Assembly: GCF_014250675.1 (NCBI RefSeq)
Contig: NZ_JACHTG010000004.1
Span: 1,427,501-1,491,500, forward strand
Direction of reading: 5' to 3'
DNA: 64,000 bases
Origin: Cetobacterium sp. 8H
Lineage (GTDB): Bacteria > Fusobacteriota > Fusobacteriia > Fusobacteriales > Fusobacteriaceae
The position numbers were made by a program, and so were the translations under genes. Shown piece after piece: positions 43,542-52,244 of the stretch. The number at the start of each line of letters is the position of its first letter. Positions within the stretch are counted from its first letter, which is position 1. The notes beneath the pieces are model-generated. The model searched no databases, was not told where the DNA came from, and was given only the letters and a program-made list of their open reading frames with translations.

Positions 43542-44684
43542 ATGGAAGAAAAACATCAGTTAAAAAATTTATGGAAAGAGTTATTTAATGATGATTTAGA
43601 ATATATAAACTGGTATTTTGAAAATATATATCGTGAAAATACAACAAGAATTTTAAAAGAAGAAGAAATTTTAGGAATGATATTTGAAAATAAATACGAT
43701 ATATTAGTTGATCAAAGTGAATTTAGAAGTAGATATCTTGTGGGTGTTGGAGTTGCTCCTCATAGAAGAGGAGAGGGAATTATGCAAAAATTACTTCTGG
43801 AGTCATTAGAAGATTCTAAAAGAAAGAAAGAAGAATTTGTTTATTTAACACCTATAGATAGTGAAATTTATAAGAAATTTGGATTTGGTTATATTTCATC
43901 AATTTCTGAGTATAAACTGGAATTTGAAAAATTAAAAGAGTTTAAAAAAAGTTATAAGATTCAAAATATTTCAAAAGAGAATTATTCTGTAGAAATATTA
44001 GATGAAATTGCAGATTTTTATAAAAATATAACTAAAAATTATTTTATTAAGGTGAAAAGAGATAAAGATGTGTATAATCAAATATTTTCTGAGCTATTTT
44101 GTGAGGATGGTATGGTATATATATCTAGAAATAAGAACAATGAAATAAATGGGTATATGTTTATTTTGAAGAGTGAAGATATTCTTATAAAAGAGATTTT
44201 ATTTCAAAATAAAGAAGTTTTAAGTAGCTTATTTTCGATAGTATATGGCTATAAAAATTATTATACAAAAGTAAAGGTAATATGTGCAGAAGATAGCTAT
44301 TTAGAAGATTATTTTAAAAGTGATAAAGGAGTCATAAAAACTATAAAGAATAAGATTCAAGCAAGAATTATAAGTCCAGAATTAGCTTTAATGAGAATAT
44401 CTGAAAAACTTGAAGATGATGAAGTTTTAAATATATATATATTTGATGATGTAATAAATGATAATGAAGGTGGCTATCAGATCAACAAAAATTCAATAAA
44501 AAAAATAGATCAAAAATGTGATTTAGAAATAACTATATCAAACTTAGTAACTTTGACTTACGGATTTAGAGATGTTACTTGTGCAATAAAAAGTGGCTGT
44601 TTAAAAATTAATAACAGAAATATTTATAAAATTTTAGACAAAATTTTTGTGAAAAAAATCAATTATTTTAATCAAGATTTTTAA
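43542..44684 (+). CDS. GNAT acetyltransferase, Eis-like
   Basis: 380 residues. The first 120 residues form a GNAT domain with VGVAPHRRGEGIMQKLL, the acetyl-CoA pyrophosphate loop (RRGEG), then TPIDSEIYKKFGFGYI. A second GNAT-like fold (about 150-280) and a C-terminal SCP2-like sterol-carrier-fold domain (about 285-380, CDLEITISNLVTLTYG) complete the tripartite Eis layout. Eis enzymes acetylate amines such as aminoglycosides, but the substrate of this one is unknown. ATG with AGGAGTGGG upstream. Confidence 0.85.
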   Translation: MEEKHQLKNLWKELFNDDLEYINWYFENIYRENTTRILKEEEILGMIFENKYDILVDQSEFRSRYLVGVGVAPHRRGEGIMQKLLLESLEDSKRKKEEFVYLTPIDSEIYKKFGFGYISSISEYKLEFEKLKEFKKSYKIQNISKENYSVEILDEIADFYKNITKNYFIKVKRDKDVYNQIFSELFCEDGMVYISRNKNNEINGYMFILKSEDILIKEILFQNKEVLSSLFSIVYGYKNYYTKVKVICAEDSYLEDYFKSDKGVIKTIKNKIQARIISPELALMRISEKLEDDEVLNIYIFDDVINDNEGGYQINKNSIKKIDQKCDLEITISNLVTLTYGFRDVTCAIKSGCLKINNRNIYKILDKIFVKKINYFNQDF

Positions 44685-44751
44685 TAAGGAAACCTTAAAA
44701 AAAAGTTGTATAACTATATATAAGATATATTTTTTAAGGAGGCGAGCAAAA

Positions 44752-45219
44752 ATGGAAAGTAGGATAGAATTTGTTGAAAAACATTTTGGAAGTTTAGAAG
44801 ATTTTGTAAGAAAAAATCCAAATTATTATTTGGAGAACTGGCAAAGTGGAAAAATTAAATTTAATTTTGCAGCCTTTTTATTTGAAGCATATTGGTTTGC
44901 CTATAGAAAAATGTATTTTATAGCATCACTACTTATAGGAATCAATTTTTTTATAAATATTTTAACAATTTATATTTTAGTAAATACTAAATTTTTAGGA
45001 ATAGGAGCTACACTTCTATTATGTATTAGAATTTACATAGGATTTAAAGCTAATGAAATCTATTTTAATAGAGCTAAAAAAATCTTAGAAAAAACAAACT
45101 ATGATCCAACAGATGAAGAATGTGGAACAAGTTTATTAGGTGTGGTAATTGCAGTATTTACATTTTTTTTAATTCAAACACTAATAGATCTATATTTACA
45201 TAGAGTATTAAATATATAA
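44752..45219 (+). CDS. DUF2628 membrane protein
   Basis: 155 residues; ATG after AAGGAGG. The DUF2628 plan is visible: NWQSGKIKFNFAAFLFEAYWFAYRKMY, two hydrophobic helices (about 60-77 and 80-95), YFNRAKKILEKT, then a third helix near the end (LGVVIAVFTFFLIQTLIDLYL). Integral membrane protein of unknown role. Follows the GNAT gene by 67 bases. Confidence 0.85.
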   Translation: MESRIEFVEKHFGSLEDFVRKNPNYYLENWQSGKIKFNFAAFLFEAYWFAYRKMYFIASLLIGINFFINILTIYILVNTKFLGIGATLLLCIRIYIGFKANEIYFNRAKKILEKTNYDPTDEECGTSLLGVVIAVFTFFLIQTLIDLYLHRVLNI

Positions 45220-45232
45220 AGTGATTAAAAAG

Positions 45233-45262
45233 TTCTAAGGTGCTAATAGTAGCACCTTAGAA
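45233..45262. terminator. hairpin between DUF2628 gene and the efflux operon
   Basis: Thirteen-base perfect arms TTCTAAGGTGCTA (45233-45245) and complement (45250-45262), loop ATAG. The T run follows only in minus orientation, so it mainly ends the efflux operon. Confidence 0.82.
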
Positions 45263-45263
45263 G

Positions 45264-46070
45264 TTAATTTACAAGAACTTTAATAAGATATAAAAAATCT
45301 TTTTTACCTTTAAACATCAGAGTATAATCTGAAAATGTTATAAAAAAATTGTCATCTGCTTTAAGATTATTATTTTTAATCCATTTAGTTAGAGATTCAA
45401 TTAAATCTTGTCTTTCAAATTCACCTTTTCCATATACACAAGCATATTTACCAGCACTTGAAATAAGGGAATTATTGTAATTTTCCTCTTTCATAACAGC
45501 AATAAGTTCATCTTTTACCTCTCTATTTTGTTCAAAACATTTAAAAGAGACCTTAAACCCTCGTAAAGTAGGATGAAGATTATTTGAAGTTTCAAAATTA
45601 TCAATTAACTTTATAGTTTTATGAAGCTCTTTTCTTGTGTTGATAGGACCTGTAAATCGAACACCTTTAATTTCAGGAAATTCTTTTAAAAAAGGCACTC
45701 CAATTTGTTTTTCAAGCTCAAAATTTTCTTTGAGTTTTTTACAACCATTCAAAAGTTCAATTTCTATCTCTTGTAATTTTTGTATTTCTTTTCTATTCTC
45801 AATAATTATTTTTTCAAAAAGCTCTAAAGTATGATCATATGACATATTTTTAAAATGACTTTTTATATATTCTATAGAAAATCCTATTTTTCTCATATGA
45901 CTTATTGCTTTTAAAATGATTATTTGCATGGGATTATAATATCTGTAATTTGTATCAGTATTTTTTAATGCTGGAGAAAGCAATCCAACTTTGTCATAAT
46001 ATCTTAAGGTTGAAATAGGAATTTTAGTTGATTTAGATACCTCTCCGATTGTAAAAAATTCTTCAGTCAT
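45264..46070 (-). CDS. MerR-family regulator with GyrI-like effector domain
   Basis: 268 residues. N-terminal MerR winged helix: FFTIGEVSKSTKIPISTLRYYDKVGLLSPA, RYYNPMQIIILKAISHMRKIGFSIEYIK, then a coiled linker helix (about 75-125), and a C-terminal 140-residue GyrI/AraC-effector-like domain (IKGVRFTGPINTRKEL, AGKYACVYGKGEF). This is the BmrR/TipA type that senses drug-like ligands. The gene starts two bases after the RND pump stop, last in the efflux operon, so it is likely an autoregulating sensor of that pump. The matching 19-bp spacer promoter is at 51454-51484. Confidence 0.92.
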   Translation of the reverse strand: MTEEFFTIGEVSKSTKIPISTLRYYDKVGLLSPALKNTDTNYRYYNPMQIIILKAISHMRKIGFSIEYIKSHFKNMSYDHTLELFEKIIIENRKEIQKLQEIEIELLNGCKKLKENFELEKQIGVPFLKEFPEIKGVRFTGPINTRKELHKTIKLIDNFETSNNLHPTLRGFKVSFKCFEQNREVKDELIAVMKEENYNNSLISSAGKYACVYGKGEFERQDLIESLTKWIKNNNLKADDNFFITFSDYTLMFKGKKDFLYLIKVLVN

Positions 46071-46071
46071 A

Positions 46072-49000
46072 TTATCTCCTAATGATTTTTTTTATAATTT
46101 TTTTTATGTCATCAATAATATAGTAGAATACGGGAATAAGTACTAATGTAAATAAAGTAGCAGTAGATAACCCGAAGATAACAACAAATGCCATACCTTT
46201 ATACATTTCTGATCCTTCACCATTACTAAGAGCAAGAGGAACCATTCCCAAAACTGTAGTTAATGTAGTCATAAGAATCGGTCTAAGTCTAGTTTTTCCA
46301 GATACAATAAGAGATCTATTGATACTATCTCCATTTATTCTTCTAATATTTATGAAATCAATTAATACAATTGCATTATTAACAACAATTCCAGCAAGCA
46401 TTACAAATCCAACTGCAACCATAGCATCAATGTCTATTCTAAATAGAGCTAGACTATAAAGTGCTCCCATAGTAGAAAGAGGAATTGAAAGTATTATAAT
46501 AAAAGGAAGTATGAAGGATTCAAACTGCCAAACTAGAATAAAATAAACTAAGAATATTGCAACTAAAAAACTGATTAAAAGTTGTTCTCCAACTTCAGCC
46601 ATATCAGCACTTTCTCCCCCAAAACCGTAGGTTATAGTATTGGGAGCATTAATCTCTTCGAATGCTTTAGTTACTGAAGTTTTGGCTCCTTGTAAATCGA
46701 ATCCATTTTTTATATTAGCATAAAGTACTATTTTTTTCTTCTTATCCTTTTTTTCAATTTTAGAAGGACCTTCTTCTAAAACAAGTTTAGAAATATCAGA
46801 TATTTTTATATTTTTACCGTTTTGTAAAGTTATTCTAGAATCCATAAGTAGGTCAATAGATTGTCTATATTTCTTTTGTAATTGAACAGTAACATCAATT
46901 TCTTGATTATCACTATTTATTGTAATTGGCTGACCACCTAAAACTTGAGTTTTTAACATGAGAGCTAGATCGGAGATATCAACTCCGTAGGCTTTAGCCT
47001 TCTCTCTATCCACAATAATTTTACCTTCAGGTTTTCCACCTTCAAAAGAAGAAGAAACATCGGTAATACCTTCTATATTATACATTTTATTTTTTAAATT
47101 TTCAGATATTTCTCTCAGTTGATTTTCATTGTCAGAGTATAGTTCAAATTCTAGATCATATATTCCGTCTGATCCAAAGACAAAAGATGGAATAATAGTT
47201 AAAACAACATCAGGAATTCCAACAAAGGTTGCTCTTAATTTTGATAAGATTTCTTGTAAATTTTGGTCTCTAGAAGTTTTTAGACCAGCATTAATATTTA
47301 AAATAGCATTATTTGTGTCACCAGATATAGTGAAAGACTCTGCAATATCTGTAGTCTTGATTTTATCTTCTAAAATAAAACCTATTCTATCACTCATATT
47401 TATATCGGCACTAGATGGAAGTTTTGCAACGACAGCATATCTTCCTTCATCAACTGTAGGAATAAATCCACCACCAAGAGTTGATGCAGCAAAAATAGAA
47501 CCAATAAAAAGTAATGTAGTTATTAAAATAGTTAAACCTCTATTTTTAATAGCACATCTTAAAATTGATAAATAGATTTTTTTCAACTTTTTCATATATT
47601 TACCTTCGATACTAATATTTTTCTTATCATTTAGAATTTTACTAGAAATCATAGGAACAAAAATAAGAGAAACAATCAGTGAAGCTAAAAGAGAGTATGA
47701 GATTGAATAAGAAAGATCTTGAAACTGTTCTTTTGCCATTCCTTCTTGAAAAACAATAGGTAAAAATACAGATACTGTTGTCAAAGTAGATGCAAGAACA
47801 GGAACTCCCATCTCAGCGGCACCATCTCTTGCAGCATCGATTTTATTTTTTCCTAACTCATTCATATGTCGATAGATATTGTCTAGAACAACAACAGAGT
47901 TATCAACAAGCATTCCTATTCCTAGAGAAAGTCCCATAAGAGAAACAAGATTCAATGTTAATCCTTGAGAATTAAGAAGGAAAAATGTAAAAATTATAGA
48001 TATTGGGATAGCAACCGCTATTATAATTGTAGCAGAAATACTTTTTAAAAATAAAAATAAAATTAAAGAAGCAAGTCCAAGACCTAATATTCCAGTGTTT
48101 TTAACATTGTTTATAGAATTCATAATTGTAACTGAAGAATCGAAGTCATAATTAATTTCAGAATTTAAAGGAGTTGTTCCTTTTAGGTTTTCAAGCACCT
48201 TATCAACTGATTTAACAATTTCAATAGCATTTCCTTCATCAGTTTTAGCAATAATGATAACAAGTCCATCTTTAGAGTTTTTTCTAAATAAACTTGAAAC
48301 ATCTTTTGTATCAATTCTAACGTTTGCAACATCTTTTAATTTGAGAAGATTTCCATCATTATTTTTTAATATAATATTTGCAATCTCTTCAGGTGTTTCA
48401 AGCTCACCTTTAACTTTTATAAAGAATTCTTTTTCTCCTTCTCTAACTTGTCCACCAGGGATAGTTGTACTTGCCTTAGAAATAATATTATATAAATCTA
48501 AAATGTTAAGATTATAGTTTTCTAATTTTTCAGGGTCAATTTCAACAAGAATTTCTTGTTCTTTTCCTCCAAATATTAATATTTGAGAAACACCTTCAAT
48601 TCTTTCTAATAAAGGTTTTAAAGTATTTTCAGCATAACTTCTAACTTCCATAGAGTCTCCACCCGACATAGCCAGAACTGCAGCGGGTGCCGATCCCATA
48701 GATTGCTCTCTAATTGAAGGTTCTTCTATATCTGATGGAAGTTTTCCTTTTATTTGATTTATTTCATTTTGAATAAGAGTAATTTTAGTTTCAATATCAG
48801 TTCCATATTTAAATTTAACATTTATTTTTGAAACTTCAGGTGTAGATGAAGATGAGTATTCTTTGATACCATCAACATTTGGAAGAATGTCTTCAATTTT
48901 TTTTGTAACCATTTTATCGATATCTTCAGGAGTGGCTCCTTTCCACTCAATAGTTATTCTAACTGTTGGATTAGCGGTATTAGGAAGTAGTTCTATAGGC

Positions 49001-49098
49001 ATTTTATATAGTCCTAGAAACCCAAAGAATATCATTGAAATAATTATCATTATTGCAGTGGAAGGTTTTTTTATAGAAAATTCCGATAATATTCTCAT
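46072..49098 (-). CDS. RND efflux pump, inner-membrane permease (second system)
   Basis: 1,008 residues. Starts MRILSEFSIKKPSTAIMIIIS, TM1; the TM4 relay motif is GIGMLVDNSVVVLDN; the second half has WQFESFILPFII and AGIVVNNAIVLIDFINI. All parts of an HAE1-type exporter are present. Three bases after the adaptor stop. Paralogue of the pump at 1105-4125 but with its own outer-membrane component and regulator. Overall function is export; the ligand is unknown. Confidence 0.95.
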   Translation of the reverse strand: MRILSEFSIKKPSTAIMIIISMIFFGFLGLYKMPIELLPNTANPTVRITIEWKGATPEDIDKMVTKKIEDILPNVDGIKEYSSSSTPEVSKINVKFKYGTDIETKITLIQNEINQIKGKLPSDIEEPSIREQSMGSAPAAVLAMSGGDSMEVRSYAENTLKPLLERIEGVSQILIFGGKEQEILVEIDPEKLENYNLNILDLYNIISKASTTIPGGQVREGEKEFFIKVKGELETPEEIANIILKNNDGNLLKLKDVANVRIDTKDVSSLFRKNSKDGLVIIIAKTDEGNAIEIVKSVDKVLENLKGTTPLNSEINYDFDSSVTIMNSINNVKNTGILGLGLASLILFLFLKSISATIIIAVAIPISIIFTFFLLNSQGLTLNLVSLMGLSLGIGMLVDNSVVVLDNIYRHMNELGKNKIDAARDGAAEMGVPVLASTLTTVSVFLPIVFQEGMAKEQFQDLSYSISYSLLASLIVSLIFVPMISSKILNDKKNISIEGKYMKKLKKIYLSILRCAIKNRGLTILITTLLFIGSIFAASTLGGGFIPTVDEGRYAVVAKLPSSADINMSDRIGFILEDKIKTTDIAESFTISGDTNNAILNINAGLKTSRDQNLQEILSKLRATFVGIPDVVLTIIPSFVFGSDGIYDLEFELYSDNENQLREISENLKNKMYNIEGITDVSSSFEGGKPEGKIIVDREKAKAYGVDISDLALMLKTQVLGGQPITINSDNQEIDVTVQLQKKYRQSIDLLMDSRITLQNGKNIKISDISKLVLEEGPSKIEKKDKKKKIVLYANIKNGFDLQGAKTSVTKAFEEINAPNTITYGFGGESADMAEVGEQLLISFLVAIFLVYFILVWQFESFILPFIIILSIPLSTMGALYSLALFRIDIDAMVAVGFVMLAGIVVNNAIVLIDFINIRRINGDSINRSLIVSGKTRLRPILMTTLTTVLGMVPLALSNGEGSEMYKGMAFVVIFGLSTATLFTLVLIPVFYYIIDDIKKIIKKIIRR

Positions 49099-49100
49099 AC

Positions 49101-50162
49101 TTAAATCGCCCTCACTTTGTCATTGTTATTTAATAAATACTGTCCTTGAATAACAATTTTGTCACCAGGCTTATAATCATTAAACTTAATTTCTTGTAAA
49201 TTATTCTGAGATATTCCACGATCTACTTTATAAATAATAGCTTTATTGTTTCTGACAATGGCTACATATGAATATAAATCTTTTATCATTATAGATTCTT
49301 TAGGAACAAAAATACCCTCAATATTTCCTTGTTCTATAGTAACTTTACCATACATTCCCTTTAAAATAGTTTGATTTGTATTGGGAATAATTATTTTAAC
49401 ACTATATTTTTTTGTATCAGTATTAGCTGATAGGTTTATTTCTGATATTTTTCCTATAAATGTTTCATTTAAATCGGGAACATGTATTTTTGCTTCTTTT
49501 CCTATAAAAATATTTTTAATATCCTCTCCAGAAATAGATATTTTTATTTCCATTGAACTATTGTCAATGATAGTTAATATTTTTTCAGAAGCAGACACTT
49601 TCTCTAAATTTTTTAAATTTAGATCACTAACTATTCCAGAGATATTGGCAGTGACTTTAAGTCTTTTATAGTTATCATTTGCTCTTATAAAGCTAGATTC
49701 AGCAATTTTTAAATCTCCAAAACTCTGTTGCAGTTTATTTTTGTATTCAAGATAGATCTCTTCTGAAATTAATTTTTTTTTGTAAAGAGTCTCATATTTA
49801 TCAAAAGAAGTTTTAGAAGTATTATAATTAGATTTAGCTTTTATAAGATTTCCTTCAGATTCAAAAAAACTAGCTTCTGTTGAAGCATCTGTAAGACTTA
49901 AAATAATATTTTGACTATAAACATTATCGCCATTTTTAAAATTTATATTTTTTACATATCCTCCAGTAGGAGTTATGATAGAAACTTCATTTAGGGGTTT
50001 TAAATCTCCATTATAGTTTTTTACATTTTTAATTGTTTGTTTTTCTAGTTCTTTAAGTTTAACATCTTTTACCACCTCAATCTTGTTTTGGTTAGTTGAA
50101 TCATTTTTATCACAACCAATTAATGTAAGTGATAGTAAAAGAATTGATACAAATTTTTTCAT
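49101..50162 (-). CDS. RND efflux periplasmic adaptor, lipoprotein (second system)
   Basis: 353 residues. Lipoprotein signal LLLSLTLIGCDKND. Lipoyl halves: TPTGGYVKNINFKNGDNV near 65 and TANISGIVSDLNLKNLEKV near 170, with helical hairpin between (YETLYKKKLISEEIYLEYKN). Very similar in order and motifs to the adaptor at 30-1094. AGGAGG before the ATG; ten bases after the TolC-like gene. Confidence 0.93.
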   Translation of the reverse strand: MKKFVSILLLSLTLIGCDKNDSTNQNKIEVVKDVKLKELEKQTIKNVKNYNGDLKPLNEVSIITPTGGYVKNINFKNGDNVYSQNIILSLTDASTEASFFESEGNLIKAKSNYNTSKTSFDKYETLYKKKLISEEIYLEYKNKLQQSFGDLKIAESSFIRANDNYKRLKVTANISGIVSDLNLKNLEKVSASEKILTIIDNSSMEIKISISGEDIKNIFIGKEAKIHVPDLNETFIGKISEINLSANTDTKKYSVKIIIPNTNQTILKGMYGKVTIEQGNIEGIFVPKESIMIKDLYSYVAIVRNNKAIIYKVDRGISQNNLQEIKFNDYKPGDKIVIQGQYLLNNNDKVRAI

Positions 50163-50171
50163 TTAGTCCTC

Positions 50172-51410
50172 CTATTGTAATAAAGATAAGTATTGTTCAT
50201 AATATAAATACGAATCAAGTTGAGAGTTGATATAAGCTATTTGAGACTCTCTAAGTGATGATTCAGTTTTTAAAAAATCAATAGCATCTATTAATCTATT
50301 TGCAAATTTTTCTTTATCTATTGAATAACTTTCTTGAGATGCAATTAAAGTTTTTTTATTCGTTTTTATAGTCTCTAGTGATGTTATTAAATTTAAATAA
50401 GAAATATTAATCTCTTTTTTTAATATTTCAAGTTCATCAGTCTTAGATATTTGTTGTTTTTCAATTTCAAGATTAGATTCGTTGAAGGTATCTAATCCAC
50501 TTCCAAAATTGAAAATGTCCCATTTTAAATTAACACCAACTCTCCATTGCCAATCATCATTTGTTTTTGAAAAACTACTATTTTCAAGGGATTCATAACC
50601 ATATTCTAGATTTACTTTTGGAAGAAGAGAACTTCTAGATGATTTGGCATTAACATTACTAATTTCAATATTTTTATCAAGTTTTTTTGTAAGAATTCCA
50701 TTATTTATAGCATTCTTAATGTCTTTGGCTAAATCGATATTATTTATACTTGAAGAGTTAAAATTGATTTCTTTTAAAGATATATTTTCATTTAAGTCAA
50801 TTCCTAATAAAGTTTTTAAATTTAACTTTTGTGCATCAATATTGTTTTGTATTTTTAAAATAGCAGTTTCAGTTTGATATAGGGAGGCTTCTATTTTTAA
50901 TAGCTCACTTCTATCAATCAAATTTAATTTGAAAAATTCATTTTGTTTTTTTAATTCATTCGTTTTTTCAACTTTAGAAGTTTCATAAACCTCTAGTTCT
51001 CTTTCTAATTGAAGACAATTTATATAGGCTTGAATGACATTTAGCTTCAGTTGAACTTCTAAATTCGAATAGTCATTTTCTTCTAACTCTTTTTGCAATT
51101 TGGCATTTTTAGCATTATAATAAATTTCACCTCCGTTAAATAATGGTTGTGCTATATAAAGACCATTTTGAAATGAACTTTCAATATTTTTAGAATTATC
51201 ATGATCGATATAATTATTTTCTAATCGCAACGCTGGAAGACCAGCTTTAACTTTAGAGTTTCTAATTAAGTTTTTTTGTTCAATACTCACTTGTTTTTCT
51301 CGCAATTTTCTATTGTTCTGTTTAAAAAGTTCAATAGATTTTTCTAAACTCAGTTCTACTGCAGAAGAAATAGAGACTAAAGTGAAATATAATAGTAGAA
51401 TTTTTTTCAT
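50172..51410 (-). CDS. TolC-like outer-membrane efflux protein
   Basis: 412 residues with signal peptide MKKILLLYFTLVSISSAVE. Shows the duplicated plan of the outer-membrane efflux protein family: LSLEKSIELFKQNNRKLREK, KVKAGLPALRLENNY near the first half; KSSRSSLLPKVNLEYGYESL and WRVGVNLKWDIFNFGSGLD in the second, with long helices. First gene of the operon and start of the tripartite pump. AAAGGAGAG before the ATG. Confidence 0.93.
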   Translation of the reverse strand: MKKILLLYFTLVSISSAVELSLEKSIELFKQNNRKLREKQVSIEQKNLIRNSKVKAGLPALRLENNYIDHDNSKNIESSFQNGLYIAQPLFNGGEIYYNAKNAKLQKELEENDYSNLEVQLKLNVIQAYINCLQLERELEVYETSKVEKTNELKKQNEFFKLNLIDRSELLKIEASLYQTETAILKIQNNIDAQKLNLKTLLGIDLNENISLKEINFNSSSINNIDLAKDIKNAINNGILTKKLDKNIEISNVNAKSSRSSLLPKVNLEYGYESLENSSFSKTNDDWQWRVGVNLKWDIFNFGSGLDTFNESNLEIEKQQISKTDELEILKKEINISYLNLITSLETIKTNKKTLIASQESYSIDKEKFANRLIDAIDFLKTESSLRESQIAYINSQLDSYLYYEQYLSLLQ

Positions 51411-51453
51411 GTGCTCTCCTTTAATTTATAATCTAGTTTCTTAACAAAATAAA

Positions 51454-51484
51454 ATTATAAACTATCAAGTTGGTTTAGAGTCAA
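51454..51484 (-). promoter_or_regulatory. MerR-type promoter of the efflux operon (19-bp spacer with dyad)
   Basis: Minus-strand TTGACT (plus 51479-51484) and TATAAT (plus 51454-51459) are separated by 19 bases instead of 17. Within the spacer lies a dyad, ACTATCAA (51461-51468) and TTTAGAGT (51474-51481), with 6 of 8 pairs matching. Long spacers with a dyad are characteristic of promoters activated by MerR proteins; the operon encodes one. Confidence 0.75.
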
Positions 51485-51489
51485 AGTAT

Positions 51490-51520
51490 TTTTTCTTTTA
51501 TTTTATAAATAAAAGAAAAA
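51490..51520. repeat. AT-rich inverted repeat upstream of the methyltransferase
   Basis: Fourteen-base perfect arms (51490-51503 and 51507-51520, TTTTTCTTTTATTT side) around TAT. It could form a hairpin in either transcript; a TATAAT at 51534-51539 follows. Confidence 0.6.
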
Positions 51521-51573
51521 GTCTTAATAAGAGTATAATTTATTAATAGAATTTGAAAAGGAGGCTTTAAAGA

Positions 51574-52212
51574 GTGAATTTTAATAAAACTAAAGGTTAT
51601 AAAGAAAATAGTATAAATTTTTTTAATAGAATGGCTGAAAAAAATCATGGTGATTCCTATAAGCATTATAAAACGGTATTATCTTGGATAGATTATAAGA
51701 CTGAGAGAGATATATTAGATTTGGGATGTGGAAAAGGAGAGCTGTTAAAACAGATAGAAGTCAGATTAAATAGTTACAAAATTGATAAAAAATTTAAAAT
51801 TAGTGGACTAGATATATCACCTAATATGATTGAGAAGGCTAAAAATAATAGTGAGATAGAATTTAAAGTTGGAGATTCTGAAGATATACCTTTTGCTGAA
51901 AATACATTTCAAGTAATAACTTGTTTAAATTCTTTTCATCATTATGAAAATCCTGAGAAAGTTTTAAAAGAGATTCATAGAGTTCTTAAAAATGAAGGAA
52001 AAATAATTATAGGTGAGATTAATATAAATGATTTTTTTAAAAAATTAATAAATAGAATACTACCATATACTAGCAATGGAGATGTAAGAATTTACTCTTC
52101 AAATGAAATAAAAGAGATTTTTAGTCAAGAAGGTTTTGTATTTATAAAAGAAAAATTTATTTTTCCAAGTCTTAAAGTATATCTTTTTAAAAAACAAAAG
52201 AGGTCATCATAA
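51574..52212 (+). CDS. class I SAM-dependent methyltransferase
   Basis: 212 residues. GTG start nine bases after AAGGAGG. Motif I DILDLGCGKGELLKQIE binds SAM; motif II region FKVGDSEDIPFAENTFQVITCLNSFHHYENPEKVLKE and the ILKNEGKIIIGEI strand follow the Methyltransf_11 pattern. Substrate cannot be told. A TATAAT lies at 51534-51539. Divergent from the efflux operon. Confidence 0.9.
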   Translation: MNFNKTKGYKENSINFFNRMAEKNHGDSYKHYKTVLSWIDYKTERDILDLGCGKGELLKQIEVRLNSYKIDKKFKISGLDISPNMIEKAKNNSEIEFKVGDSEDIPFAENTFQVITCLNSFHHYENPEKVLKEIHRVLKNEGKIIIGEININDFFKKLINRILPYTSNGDVRIYSSNEIKEIFSQEGFVFIKEKFIFPSLKVYLFKKQKRSS

Positions 52213-52239
52213 ATATAAATTATTTATGACGACCTCTTT
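52197..52239. terminator. bidirectional terminator
   Basis: Eighteen-base arms 52197-52214 and 52222-52239 with one A-C mismatch, loop ATAAATT; flanked by A and T runs. Ends the methyltransferase and the large outer-membrane gene. Confidence 0.85.
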
Positions 52240-52244
52240 ACATT

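Noticed and set aside
45233-45262. Terminator for the DUF2628 gene
   Set aside because: The perfect hairpin has no T run in plus orientation, so it is credited mainly to the minus-strand efflux operon.
51490-51520. AT-rich hairpin as a true terminator
   Set aside because: It lies between two divergent start regions, so neither transcript needs ending there; recorded as an inverted repeat only.
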